The translations under genes and the position numbers were made by a program. From Erythroxylum novogranatense (Eukaryota; Streptophyta; Magnoliopsida; Malpighiales; Erythroxylaceae), in the NCBI GenBank assembly GCA_029891385.1, contig CM057228.1:66222523-66286522 (forward strand): a DNA stretch of 64,000 bases, read 5' to 3'. The notes under the pieces are model-generated. The model ran no database searches, had not been told where the DNA came from, and saw only the letters and a list, made by a program, of their open reading frames with translations. This document shows, piece by piece, positions 36,663 through 48,340 of the stretch (the first letter of the stretch is position 1; each line of letters begins with the position of its first letter).

Positions 36663-37706
36663 GGTCAAAACATTTAATTGGAGTGTAAATACCCTTTTGC
36701 CCTTGTCTCATAAGCTTTAAACTCAAAACCTTAAGTGAACTTCCGAATATGCCCCTGAACTTTTCTTTAAGTCATGCTTACTTTTGAACAATTATTCTCA
36801 CATCTAAATGAAGAAATTTGCTAAAACTTCCTTCTAGAGAATTGTTCCTCTATGTCTTAACTTCATAATGCCTCAAGAATCGTCCAATTCGGAGCAATAT
36901 ATCAAAAGTTATAGTCCAAACATGTCGGACATATCCTTTTACTATCACAGTTTCTAGAATCCACTTCCTTCCACAAATAAACATTCTTAAAGGCTAAATT
37001 AAAATTTCATTTCTTCATAACAATTGTAGCCCCATGTCTTAACTTTATTTCTCCTCAAATCTCGCTTCAATCGGATCTCCACAGATCCTTAAATTTGCAA
37101 AATACTGAACTAAGTTCATAAACTTTCTTGACTCACTTTCATTCACATAATCTTGCTCAATTAAATCCCTAAAACTCATAATTTTCCATTAATATGAAAT
37201 TTAGTATCTTAGGAATCCAACGCTTCGAGAACCAAGTCATTCGGATATCAGACGGAAAAGATATAAGCAAATGATGAGATAGGGTCGGATGAGGAAGGAA
37301 AAATGGCAAGCTCAGAATGAGGCAAAACATTCTAATTATCATATGATTCAATCAAACTTTTTTAATTTGACTCCAATTAATGTAAATTTTTATGGAGAGA
37401 AGGATACATATGTTGGGAATTTAATGCTTCAAGAATCGCCTCAATCCGAGGTCAGATGAGTGAGTTATGATCAAAACAACTCAACATGTTCAAAACAGAA
37501 ATCAATTTGAAACTCTTTTGGCGCAAATGTCATAACTTTCTCTACAAATATCCAAATGACTTCGTTTTTACTCCATTTGACCTATAAGATCAAGATATAC
37601 AACTCTTATTAGATGCCTTGAAGCGAGATTCGGCCTCAAAAAGGGGTCAAAATAACAAATTTTAACGGACACGCACGACCAAAACAATACCAAACCTTCC
37701 GAGAAA

Positions 37707-37813
37707 GTCCGTTAAACGGACACCCATGTCCGCCTAACGGACATACACATAGCAAGGGGTCCTTTTGACCCGTAGCTGTCCGTTAAACGGACTTACATGT
37801 CCGTTTAACGGAC
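37707..37813. repeat. Four GTCCG...CGGAC dyads in L2
   Basis: Dyads at 37707-37721, 37728-37742, 37778-37792 and 37799-37813 all keep the five-base arms GTCCG and CGGAC while the centre varies (TTAAA, CCTAA, TTAAA, TTTAA). They form two pairs, each 21 bp apart. Confidence 0.9.
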
Positions 37814-38858
37814 ATGTAAATTTCAAAAACTCTTCAACCCATTTCCAAAGCTTCTCACACTCAAACTACCATCACATACACTTATAATCTTCACATATTT
37901 ACTCATTCATAGGCCTAAACACTTCATAACAATGCAAGCTAAACCTTCAATTCATGAAATTCTCAAATCTCAACTAAATGGATTCATCAAAACCACAATT
38001 CTCAAACATGTATCATAGCTGTCACTAACATCAAACTTATTAACATCATAACTTGTATCAACTATAACTTTTAATTCCGATCTCGAAAACATGCATACTT
38101 AGTCTCGTTGGAAAGATAAAAGAGCAAGCTACTACTTCAAAGAAGGAAACTTTGGCCAAATCTATGTCAATTATTCCCTAATTTCCTTTAAATCAACATA
38201 CACATTTCTATCCACATGCAAAACTTATCATTCTTGCCAACTTCACTTCTTCTATTTTAAGCTCATTCAACCAATTTAATTTGACATTGGAAATCAATCT
38301 AATACTCAACCTCAATCCAAATGATTGCTTACATTTAAATCACATCTTATCATTCACCAAGATCCTCTCTTGCCTTTTTCAAATATCTCACTTATATAAC
38401 ATAACCATGATTCATGCTTAAGGTTTTTTTCAGCTCATCAACCATGCATAAATCACAATCTACTATCATATTCATCTATCACATAATTTACATACAAAAC
38501 ACTCATTTGATCTCGTTTATTATTTCTAGATTTTCGCTTCAAGGTTCGGTGTCCAACAGCCGGGAAGTCTCGCCTACGTCGGACAATCGGCGGTCTACTG
38601 GCACCTCTATAACAATCAAAACATAATAACATTACTAATTGTATCAATTCCAATGTTCAACGATGCATAAGAATCAAATAATGTACGTACTATACATGTT
38701 ATGGCATTTCCGACACAAATCTGAATTTCCCGATCTCAAATTCTAATTCCCGAATTCATAATCTCCAAATTGAATTTAATCCATAACTAATTGAATCATC
38801 AATTTCCTAAATCCCAAATGTTTAAAACCTCAAATTTCAATTTAGGAATTCAGCATTC

Positions 38859-39076
38859 CTCGCCATGGCGTCGCTCCTCGCCATGGGCGAAGCTCCCTTT
38901 CCTGCGCCTTCCTTGGCGAACCACGCGTTCTTCGCCCATGTGGCGACGCACTGCGTCTGACGCGACGTGTTCTCTCCTCTTGGCACAAGCGCGCCTTCCT
39001 TCCGCCGTGGCGTCTGGAGTAATCCTCGCTAGTCACGTGTTCTTCGTGCGCCACGACGTGCAATCGCAGACACGCC
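38859..39076. repeat. GC-rich variable island in B 3' LTR
   Basis: A GC-rich block with repeated CCATGGCG, TGGCGA and CGCGACGTG-type words in AT-rich flanks. The equivalent block of the 5' LTR (54358-54526) is shorter and very different, while both flanks are almost identical between the LTRs. Open frames on both strands here are by-products of composition. Confidence 0.8.
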
Positions 39077-39607
39077 CAGAAAACCAAAAAATTTCCAGAT
39101 TTTCTACTAATAACAACTCCAAATCCAGATTATCTCCTTTCAAACCACTCCTAAATAATTCCATACATATCATACAACTAATCCTTAACTTCTATTTCAT
39201 CAAACAACCATTATTCCCAAAATTTCAACCCTAAAATCAACGAAAATAACCATCGGAAACCCTAAATGTCAAATCCTCAAATATACAAATTAAATCATCC
39301 AAATAACTCTATAAACCAACCAATCAAACTATATAGGGCAAGAAAGAAGTAACTTACTTGATTAATAACCTCAAATCTTCAAAGATCATACAAATCCAAG
39401 CTCATCTACACCCACGACAATCACCAAACTCAAACCCATCTTCAACTCTTCTTTACACAATCCAAAGGGAATGATTCAAGGATGGAAGAGGAAACCAAAA
39501 GCAAGGAGAAATCACAAGGAAGATCCACGATGGAGAAGAGAAAACAAGGAGCAATTTCTTTTCAAAGGAAGAAGGAGGTGTCGTGGAAGGCAATTTCAAA
39601 GATTAAG

Positions 39608-39616
39608 CTTTATATA
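39608..39616 (-). promoter_or_regulatory. TATA box of B 3' LTR
   Basis: TATATAAAG on the minus strand, present at the same place in the 5' LTR (55054-55062). Confidence 0.55.
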
Positions 39617-40158
39617 TTAATGGATTGCTAAGGCTTGTTTGGCAATTTCATTTGCCACAAGTCCGAATCCGAACCACCTCGAATCAGTTTCTAATTCTAA
39701 TTTCTCCCGAATTCTAATGGCTAAATCCTAATTCCTCTAATCAAATTTCTAATCTATCCGAGCCATTGGATAATCAATTTCAGAACCGGAAATTCAATTA
39801 ACCAGTCATTGATCAATTTTTCGGTCCGAGCCTATTGCTCTGAAAATTCCAGAAAATTTTCTATAAATCCTCAAAAATAAAAACTCATAATCGTATGCTC
39901 CAATCTCATAATTCAATTTCATAACTTTCATTTCTAACTCAAATTCAATTTTTGAGCCTATTATGACCTAATTATCACACATGCCTTAATCATCTCCAAA
40001 TCCAAATTATCCAAATCAAATCAGAAATATGTCATACATGTATGTACGTACAAATGCCAATATAATCATTTCCAATTATACATAAATAAATCATGCATGA
40101 GCATGTCAAATACGTATGCAATGAACTGTACCCATCCCATCGGTGACGGGATGTTACA

Positions 40159-40172
40159 ATCTCCCCTCCTAA
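40159..40172 (-). promoter_or_regulatory. Polypurine tract of B
   Basis: Minus strand TTAGGAGGGGAGAT abuts the 3' LTR. It is nearly the same as the tract of element F. Confidence 0.88.
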
Positions 40173-41701
40173 TAAAAATTTCGTCCCAAAATTTCTTACC
40201 TGACTGATCAAACAAATGAGGGTGCTGCCTCCTCATGTGCTCCTCAATCTCCCAAGTCGCCTCCTCTGATGAGTAGTTCTTCCAAAGGACTTTCACCAAT
40301 GGAATCACCCTGGATCTCAACTGCTTGACCGGCGATCCAATAATCCACATCGGCTCCTCTACATAACTCAAATCTCTGGCTATCTCGATCTCCTGAGCCG
40401 GGATTACATGAGTCGGGTCAGAACGATATCTCCGAAGCATGCTGACATGGAAGACGTCATGCAACTGAGACATCTCACTCGGCAAGGCCAACCTGTAGGC
40501 CAACGGTCCAATCCTCTCGGTAATCTCATACGGACCGATATACCGAGGACTCAACTTGCCCTTGCGGCTAAATCTGAGAACTCCTCTCCACGAAGACACT
40601 CTGAGGAACACTCTATCTCCCACAGCATACTCTATCTCTCTCCGATGCTGATCCACATAACTCTTCTGCCTGTCCTGAGCCGTCTTGATGCGACTCCGAA
40701 TCAACTGTACCTTATCAACCGTATCCTGGATCAGCTCGGGACCCTCTAACATCCTCATACCCTCTTCATCCCATTAAAGAGGGGATCTGCACGGTCTCCC
40801 ATATAACGCCTCATACGGTGCCATGCCAATGCTACTCTGGTACTGATTATTATAGGCAAACTCTACCAGAGGCATATACTGATCCCAACCACCTCGGAAC
40901 TCCAATACACAGGCTCTCAACATATCCTCAACAGTCTGAATAGTCCTCTCACTCGCCCATCCGTTCGAGGATGAAACGCAGCATCAAGTTCAATCTTGTA
41001 CCCATAGCCGACTGCAAACTCCTCCAGAACCTCGAAGTAAACCTGGGATCCCTATCTGACACTATCGATACCGGGACCCCATGCAGTCGAACTATCTCTG
41101 CCACATACTTCTGGGCCAACTAATCGAGGGTATTGCTCTCCCTCACTGGCAAGAAGTGAGCCGATTTAGTCAACCGGCCCACTATGACCCAGATAGCATC
41201 ACACTGCCTCAGCGTCCTGGGCAACCCCATGATAAAGTCCATCGTAATACGCTCCTATTTCCACTCCGGAATGAGCAACGAATGCAATCTCCCAACTGGG
41301 GCCTGGTGCTCAGCCTTAACCTGCTGGCACGACAAACACCGAGAAACAAACTCCGCTACATGCCTCTTCATACCTGGCCACCAGAAATGCAACTTAAGAG
41401 TGCGATACATCTTGGTGACACCAGGATGTATGGCATAAGCAGCCAAATGAGCCTCCTCCAAAATCTCTCGCCTCAGATCCTCCACATCCGGAACACATAA
41501 CCTCTGACCCATCCACAAAGTACCATCTCTCAACTCAAACTCGGATAGCCATCCAGATCTGACTCTGTCAATCAATCTCACCAACACTGGATCCGGATCC
41601 TGCACTCTCCTAATCCGATCATGCAACACTGGCCTCAGTCTCAAAGTTGCAATCAGAGCTCCATCCTGACTCAAGTCCATTTGCACATTAAGAGCTCTCA
41701 A
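40159..41701 (-). pseudogene. Element B integrase with chromodomain-like tail
   Basis: The frame 41255-41701 has the linker and HHCC zinc site (HLAAYAIHPG ... CLSCQQVKAEH) and ends at a TAG where tryptophan is expected after PEWK. The core follows with TMDFIMGLP and VSDRDPRF, then a frameshift before the catalytic glutamate (SERTIQTVE is readable only in another frame). The tail frame 40066-40758 has DRQKSYVDQHRR, FHVSMLRRYRSDPTHVIP and EEATWEIEEHMRRQHPHLF. This frame reads through the polypurine tract into the LTR for about 31 codons, unlike A where a stop sits at the LTR edge. Confidence 0.9.
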
Positions 41702-42132
41702 CTAAACTAAGCACGGCAACCTCGAAACCTGAATCTGAGCTGCACTACCATGCGATCTCCTACTCAATGCATCTACCACCACATTAGCCTTCCCTGGGTG
41801 GTACTCAATAGTGCAGTCATAGTCCTTAAGCAGCTCTAACCATCTCCTCTGCCTCAGTTCAGCTCTCGCTGACTCAACAAATACCTCAAGCTCTTATGAT
41901 CGGTGAAGATCTGGAACATCTCCCCATACAGATAATGTCTCCAGATCTTCAAAGCAAATACAACTGCTGCTAACTCCAAGTCATGCACAGGATAATTAAT
42001 CTCATGGGATCTCAACTGCCTCGAAGCATATGCTATAACTCTCCCATGCTGCATTAGCACATAGCCTAAACTCTGCTGCGAAGCATCACTAAACACCTCA
42101 AATCCTCCTGCTCCAGATGGCAGGGCTAACAC
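41702..42132 (-). pseudogene. Element B RNase H, separated from RT by copia C
   Basis: The frame 41854-42132 has [57 protein letters not shown] and [12 protein letters not shown]. Catalytic acidic residues are present. A frameshift near 41865 precedes RWLELLKDYDCTIEYHPGKA. Its 5' end at 42132 abuts copia C; RT resumes at 50287. Confidence 0.9.
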
Positions 42133-43547
42133 TGTTAGTAGTGTGCCCTAGGCCAATGAACATTTGTGATTCATGTATTAACATTATGATTTGTTAATAA
42201 TATATTGTGAGGTATTCATTTTATATATGCATGTATTTCATTTATGTAATGTGATTTACATTCCATGAATGGTATTAAACTTATGTCATCAAGTATGTGA
42301 CTTGATAGTAAAACCATAAGTGTTATAATACTATTCTAGACTGTTCCTAGTCGATCATTATTGGTGGAACAATAATGAATTAAGGCTAGTACGTGTTCTG
42401 ATTGATGATCACGTTTTACTGATCATGGATATGAGATATCAAATCAGAAACATGGATATATGTTAGAGAACATATATTGGACCGACCCACATAAAGAATA
42501 CTACATGGTTTCATGTCATTAGTGATTCTTTATATGGTTTGACTTTAGTCCTTTGACCTGAAGTCATCATGGTTCCCTACATGAGGAATTTAGTGTTTTG
42601 ATATTAGACTAAGTTATTTTTAACCGAATAATATATAGTCTTATGTTGGATACTAAATGAATCATGCGGAGGGATGTGAATGACGTAGATGGGATTTGTA
42701 CCTCTCTTAAATGAGAGAGATATCATTTGGGCCTCTTGATAAGTGTGACTGAAGAAATGCATGGCCGTGCTCAAATGAATTGATGAAGAGTCATCAATGT
42801 CATTTGTTATAATCAGTCAACTTGGGGATCAAGAAACTATGATTAATCAAAGGTTGACATGTACCATGCCTTGTGATTAATCTTGATATCGTGTTACAAA
42901 GGATCGAGCCTATAACCATAATTCTGAGTTAAATCGGATTATCGATCCTCATTTGATTTGGGTAGTCATAATGTCTTGCTAGAGGCCGCTTATGACTTAT
43001 GGGCCTCAAGTGTAATCAAGCCCATTGCCAACATCAAATGAGCCTCTGTGGTCGCACACAAAGAGTGATGTGATCTCGGCTTATTCTCTTGGGCCTAATT
43101 TATTAGGTGTTGAATAAATATATTTAGATATATTTATTGGGTTAGATTTAATTAAGTTGTCGGGCTTTTATTATATATGATATAATGGGTCAAACTTAAT
43201 AGGCCTGAATGAGATTAGGGTTTCTATAAATAGAGAAGCTTAGGTCTCATTAGGTTAACGACACAATTTTCAGAAACCCTAGCCGCCATCCGGGAGAAAG
43301 ATCGTATGCGTTCGAAAGTTTTTCAGGCGTGCTAGCACGCCTTCTACCGCAACTGGATCGTGCATGCTCGTGTGGATACCGGTAGAGGACATTAGCGATT
43401 TGCGGTGTCTTGGAATCCAAAAAGAAGAATCCACCCATTTAAAATAAGGTATTTTCGTTAATCCTCTTGTTTTCGATTATACGTGATATTTTTGTATGGT
43501 CTTTTCCGCAGCGTATTGTGAATACTTGGACCATACGCGATCCAACA
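42133..43547 (+). repeat. 5' LTR of element C (1415 bp)
   Basis: Runs from TGTTAG to CCAACA. A TATA box is at 43225-43233 and a 16-bp palindrome GGCGTGCTAGCACGCC at about 43326-43341. The matching part of the 3' LTR is altered. Confidence 0.93.
43225..43233 (+). promoter_or_regulatory. TATA box of C 5' LTR
   Basis: TATAAATAG, repeated in the 3' LTR at 49954-49962, about 320 bp before the LTR end. Confidence 0.65.
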
Positions 43548-43548
43548 G

Positions 43549-43560
43549 TGGTATCAGAGC
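43549..43560 (+). promoter_or_regulatory. Primer binding site of C
   Basis: TGGTATCAGAGC begins two bases after the LTR and matches plant initiator methionine tRNA. Confidence 0.93.
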
Positions 43561-45456
43561 CAGGTTTAATCGTTAATCTTGGATTAGAGGCTTGATTTTA
43601 TTGTTGATTTGTTTTGATGCTTCGGAAACGCACTATCTTAGTAAAAGGTTTCGCTTAATGTATATCGTGTTCTGGAAATAGTTTCCCGAAGCTAGAAATT
43701 GTTTCCAATCTGATTTGTGTTAATCGTTGATGCATGATCTGGGCTTGTCTTCTAACGCATATACGGTGCTAAGTGGTTTTTGAAATCATTATTATACGAT
43801 ACATGCATTGTGGTGATTCTGGCTTTTTCATCTGTGGTTATGCGATGACCATGCTATGTGTTTAGGGATTTATTAACTCTTTACGTTCGTTGCCTTTTAG
43901 GTTTGAAATCCCCAAATTTTTCTTAACCCTAATTTACGATTTTTGGCTGCTGTAAGTGCTTGCGTTTTTTATTGAATCATATGCTTGAGTTTCTGGAAAT
44001 TGTTTCCAAATTGTTCGTATATATCCCTGTATCTGCTATTTGCGTTATTTCGATTCTCCCTCTTTCTTGGATTTGCGTTTTTCTTCCCTTGCGTTGGTCT
44101 CTCTTATGGGTTGCCATAGTTTCTGGAAAATCGATGGGAGAGTAACACCCATCGGTGACGACCCACCGTGTGCGACGCCATAGATGGGCGTCGCACACCA
44201 CCGACGATGGCATCTCCGGTGACGCCACCAGCTGCTGAAGAATGAAACTTCACGTTTTCTTCTTGGAGACCCGACATGCGAGGATCGTGGGAAAGTGGTT
44301 GCGGTTGATGGGTCGTGGAAACGTGGAAGGATTGGAGATGAAAACGTGGAGAAAGTGGAAGAAAAATCCAGAAGAAGGGAGAGAGAAATCGTGGAGAGAG
44401 GAAGAAGCTTGGGGAAGACGACAGGCGCGTGTCCCACACGCGCCTGCGTCTTCCTGGAGCGTGACACGCCCACGCAGCGTGCCAAGATTGCTGGCGTGCG
44501 CAAAGGCACGCGCTGCACGCTACCCCTTCCATTTTTAATTTTAATTTTTTTTATATGGTTTTAAAATTGTTTTTAAACCCAAGTTGTCTTTTATTGATTT
44601 AATAGAGATTAAATTAATAAATACTCATAATAAAATAAAAGGGTGTTTTATTAAATTTGAAAATTGTTTTCAAATGATTATTTATTAGGAAAGGGTTTTT
44701 GGAATTTAATTTAATTTTTCAAGAGTTGAATTATTAAATTTCTCTTTATTAATTTAATAGAGATTAAATTAATAAATACTCCTAATAATAATAAAAGGTG
44801 TTTTATTAAAATTTGAAAATTGTTTTCAAAGGATTATTTATTAGGAAATGGTTTTTTTTTTGTATTTAATTTAATTTTTAAAAGAGTTGAATTATTAAGT
44901 TAAAATTTTCAAATCAACAAATAGAATCAAGCCAAGGTTATAACAAGCGTTTTGTAATCTTCCATAATTCTTTATAAGGATTAATAACCTTCTAAGAAAC
45001 GATTTCATCGTAATTTTAAGTTTATATGCCTTCCATAAATCTTTACCAATGTTTATCTCTAGCTCATCCTTATGTGGGTTTTTGCCAAAGCAAGGCATGT
45101 GGGGATTATCTAGGGAAGACATTTGAATAATGGTGCTATTCATAGGTAAAGTATGGTTAAACTTAACTAAGCTATCAAAACGGTTTTGGGCTTAGGGCAT
45201 AAGATTAGGTTTTTACATACATGCAGTACATAAGATGTATTTTAACATAAGCCCATCAAGAGTTACATGTGATGTAATTGAAAAGAGTTTTCTACCTAAA
45301 TAACTAAGTTTTGAGTGTTAAGCCAAAGCTTTCTTAGACTTAGTGAAATATGGATCTTGTTTCTCCCATTTTCAATTGAGGGTTATTTATTTGAGTGGGA
45401 GCTAATACCTCATAATAATAAGAATGTTGACCCTTATTGCATAATTTTTGTAGATT
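43561..45456 (+). other. Long leader of C with GC-rich hairpins
   Basis: A 1.9-kb noncoding stretch between primer site and gag. A GC-rich island (about 44130-44530) has a perfect 12-bp stem GTGTGCGACGCC / GGCGTCGCACAC (44168-44198, 7-nt loop) and a 19-bp stem with one bulged A and a 3-nt loop (44413-44454). From 44560 to 44890 it is AT-rich with two related copies of a TTTATTAAATTTGAAAATTG-type segment. Open frames in the GC-rich part are on both strands and have no domain. Confidence 0.75.
44413..44454. repeat. 19-bp-stem hairpin in C leader
   Basis: Arms GGAAGACG-a-CAGGCGCGTGT and ACACGCGCCTG-CGTCTTCC with loop CCC. Only one base is unpaired in the stem. Confidence 0.9.
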
Positions 45457-45790
45457 ATGGCTACTCCATCCACAAACCTGTCTATGCGATCTATCTTAGA
45501 GAAAGAAAAATTTAGTGGAACAAATTTCCTAGATTGGTATAGGAACTCGAGAATTGTTCTCAAGCAAGAAAGAAAGGCTTTCAAGAAGAAGGGCACAGCA
45601 AAGGACAAAGGTAAAGTATCTAAGTCCAGGCCCAAGCCCAAAGCTAAGACTAAGGCACCCAAGGAGGGAGTTTGCTTTCATTGCAAAGAACCTGGTCATT
45701 GGAAAAGGAACTGCAAACTCTATTTGGAAGAGCTGAAAGAGAAGAAGAACAGTGCGACTATTTCTTCAGGTATGTTTGTTATAGAAATCA
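45457..45790 (+). pseudogene. Element C gag, capsid part missing
   Basis: The frame begins MATPSTNLSMRSILEKEK and keeps about 38 residues of the gag N-terminus, then jumps to a lysine-rich linker and an intact zinc knuckle CFHCKEPGHWKRNC (CX2CX4HX4C). Compared with the family, roughly 200 residues of the capsid-forming region are absent. The knuckle would still bind RNA, but this product could not make particles alone. Confidence 0.88.
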
Positions 45791-46270
45791 ATTTTACTCC
45801 TTCTGCATCTTGGGTATTAGATACGGAGCTGCAACTCACATTTGTACTAATGTGCAAAGTCTAAGAAGGACTAGAAGATTGATGTCCGTGAGATCGACTC
45901 TTGGCGTGGGAAATGGAGCAAGAGTTGTTGCTTTATCCGTGGGGACTTATGATCTTATTTTGCCCATTGGGCTCATTTTGGAACTCAAAATTGTTATCAT
46001 GTACCTACTTATGAGTAGGAACATTATTTCTTTTGCTTGTTTAGAGAATGATGGATTTAAATTTTCTATTGAGAATGAAGTATTTCCATTTATAAGAATG
46101 ACATTTTATATGGCATCATAGCGTCAATTAAATGGCATTTATACTCTAGACCTTGAGTTTGTTACAAATGAGCCCATCTATAACATAAATACCAAGAAGT
46201 TTAAATCTAACGATTTGAACCCAACCTATCTCGGCATTGTCGCCAGGCCACGTAAATGAAAAACGATTTC
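45791..46270 (+). pseudogene. Element C protease remnant
   Basis: The gag frame reads SWVLDTELQL where an active-site DTG is expected, and a frameshift moves the protease body to another frame (45672-46121: ATHICTNVQSLRRTRRL, VGNGARVVALSVGTYDL, SRNIISFACLENDGF). Inactive by frame and active-site change. Confidence 0.85.
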
Positions 46271-47170
46271 AAAACTCCATCAAGATGGATTCATTGATTC
46301 TTTTGAATCTTTTGACACGTGTGATTCTTGTTTACTGGGTAAGATGACAAAGGCCCCCTTCACAGGTAAAGGGGAAAGGGCCAATGAGCTATTAGGCCTT
46401 ATACATACCGATGTATGCGATCCTTTTAGCATATCAGCGAGAGGAGGTTATTTGTATTTCATTACTTTTACAGATGACTTCAGTAGATATGGGTATGTCT
46501 ATTTAATGAAGTACAAATCTGAATCTTTTGAAAAGTTCAAAGAATATAAGAATGAAGTATAAAATCAACTTGGCAAGAATATTAAAATCCTTCGATCCGA
46601 TCGAGGAGGTGAATATTTAAGCCAAGAGTTTGATGATTATCTTAAGGATTGTGGAATCGTTTCACAATTGACTCCTCCAGAACTCCTCAATGGAATGGTG
46701 TTTCGAAGGAGAAATCGAACTCTATTAGATATGGTTCGATCAATGATGAGTCAAATGATCTTCCAAAATACTGGGCTATGCTTTAGAAACCGCAGATTCA
46801 TATTGAACCGTATTCCTTCAAAGGTAGAAAAGACACCTTATGAGATATGGTGGAAGCGTCCCAATTTATCTTTTCTAAAGATTTGGGGTTGTGAGGCTTA
46901 TGTGAAGCGTCCAATTGCTGACAAATTGGCACCCAAATCTGAAAAATGTTATTTTGTGGGATATCCTAAGGAAACTAAAGGATATTACTTTTACATCCCA
47001 TCAGAGAACAAAGTGTTTGTTGCTCGAAATGGTTTCTTCTTAGAGAAGGAATTTGTTTCCAAAGGAAACAGTGGGAGCAAAGTACAACTTGAAGAAAATC
47101 AAGTTTCACAAAATGACATTGAGCCTGAAAAGGAGATTGAAGCGAGCTCACAAGTTCGTTGATGGCGGTC
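46270..47170 (+). pseudogene. Element C integrase remnant
   Basis: CDSCLLGKMTKAPF (end of the zinc site), LIHTDVCDPFSISARGGYLY (first aspartate) and TDDFSRYGYVYLM are in frame 46344-46562. After a stop, SDRGGEYLS gives the second aspartate. A one-base frame change falls right at the expected catalytic glutamate region (46690-46720). The frame 46668-47162 then gives RNRTLLDMVRSMMS and IWGCEAYVKRP. Confidence 0.87.
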
Positions 47171-48340
47171 TTCAACAACACAAGGCCTACGTAGATCCGA
47201 TAGATTCGTCATGAACCCGAGAGATATGGATTTCGTTATCGATGATGATAATGTGATGCTCATCGATCATAATGAGCCCACAACCTATCAAGAAGCTATG
47301 GAAAGTCCGAATCATTAAATGGTTAGAAGCCATGAAAGCGGAGATGCAATCCATGTATGACAATCAAGTTTGGACTTTGATTGATCCGTCTCGATGGCTT
47401 GAAGACCATTGGATGCAAATGGGTTTTCAAAAGAAACTCGACATGGATGGAAATGTGCACACTTATAAAGCGAGGCTTGTTGCTAAAGGTTATCGACAAG
47501 TTCATGGAATTGATTATGATGAGACATTTTCTCCAGTGGTCATGATCAAATCCATTAGAATTCTTATTGCCATAGCTGCATACTACGATTATGAGATATG
47601 GCAAATGGATGTCAAAACAGCTTTCCTTAATGGAAACTTACTTGAGGACGTATATATGATACAGCCTGAGGGTTTTGTCCATTCTAAGAATTCAGGAAAG
47701 GTGTGCAAGCTTTAAAGATCCATTTATGGATTGAAGCAAGCATCAAGAAGCTGGAATCTTCGTTTTGATGAAGTTGTCAAAGAGTTTGGATTCATCAAGA
47801 ATGAAGATGAACCTTGTGTTTACAAAAAGGTTAGTGGAGTCTTGTTGTCTTTTAGCTTTATATGTTGATGACATATTGCTCATTGGAAACGATATTACGA
47901 CCTTACAGAGTGTCAAGATTTGGTAAGGAAACGTTTTCAATGAAAGACTTAGGTGAGGCTGCCTATATTTTAGGCATTAAGATCTATAGAGATAGATCAA
48001 GAAAGCTTATAGGTCTAAGTCGAGTACATACATAGATAAGGTAATCGAAAGGTTCAAGATGCAAGATTCCAAGAGAGGATTCTTGCCTATGTCATATGGA
48101 ATCAAGCTATCTAAGAAGGATTGTCCTACTTCGGATAAGGAGCTTGGCGCATGAGTAAGATTCCATATGCATCTGCAATTGGATCTATCATGTATGCCAT
48201 GTTATGTACTCGACCGGATGTCTCATATGCTTTGAGCATAACAAGTAGATACCAATCTAATTATGGTGAGAGTCGGATTGGATAGCGATTAAGAACATCC
48301 TTAAGTACTTGAGAAGAACTAAGGATATGTTCCTAGTCTA
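47170..48340 (+). pseudogene. Element C reverse transcriptase remnant
   Basis: The frame 47272-47715 has KARLVAKGYRQVHGIDYDET, QMDVKTAFLNGNLLEDVYM (motif A) and GKVCKL before a stop, then RSIYGLKQASRSWNLRFDEV. The catalytic YVDD is at 47861-47872, after a frame change. Downstream, RIPYAS-like and GSIMYAMLCTRPDVSYAL sequence leads to RNase H. Confidence 0.88.

Larger units (their letters stand above)
33706..38558 (-). mobile_element. Solo LTR L2 (4853 bp) in B 3' LTR
   Basis: Plus-strand ends are TGTTGGA (33706) and TCCAACA (38552-38558), with the 5-bp duplication GCCGG at 33701-33705 and 38559-38563. The B 5' LTR has the uninterrupted site at about 54055. No internal region exists, so it is a solo LTR. 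The minus strand is the sense orientation by comparison with L1. It has a TATA box (36655-36662), a CT-rich tract (36455-36612, purine-rich in sense) and four GTCCG...CGGAC dyads. Confidence 0.92.
32632..40158 (-). repeat. 3' LTR of element B, interrupted by L2
   Basis: Plus-strand ends are TGTAGC (32632) and TGTTACA (40152-40158). Removing L2 and one copy of its duplication leaves about 2669 bp, close to the 2613-bp 5' LTR. It carries a hairpin array (33244-33407), a GC-rich island (38859-39076) and a TATA-like site (39608-39616). Confidence 0.93.

Noticed and set aside
38791..39234. 147-codon plus-strand and 81-codon minus-strand frames
   Set aside because: Both sit in the GC-rich island of the B LTR, do not exist in the equivalent part of the other LTR and show no motif.
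44045..44564. Several overlapping frames up to 157 codons on both strands
   Set aside because: They fall in the GC-rich hairpin leader of copia C; none has a domain or family resemblance.
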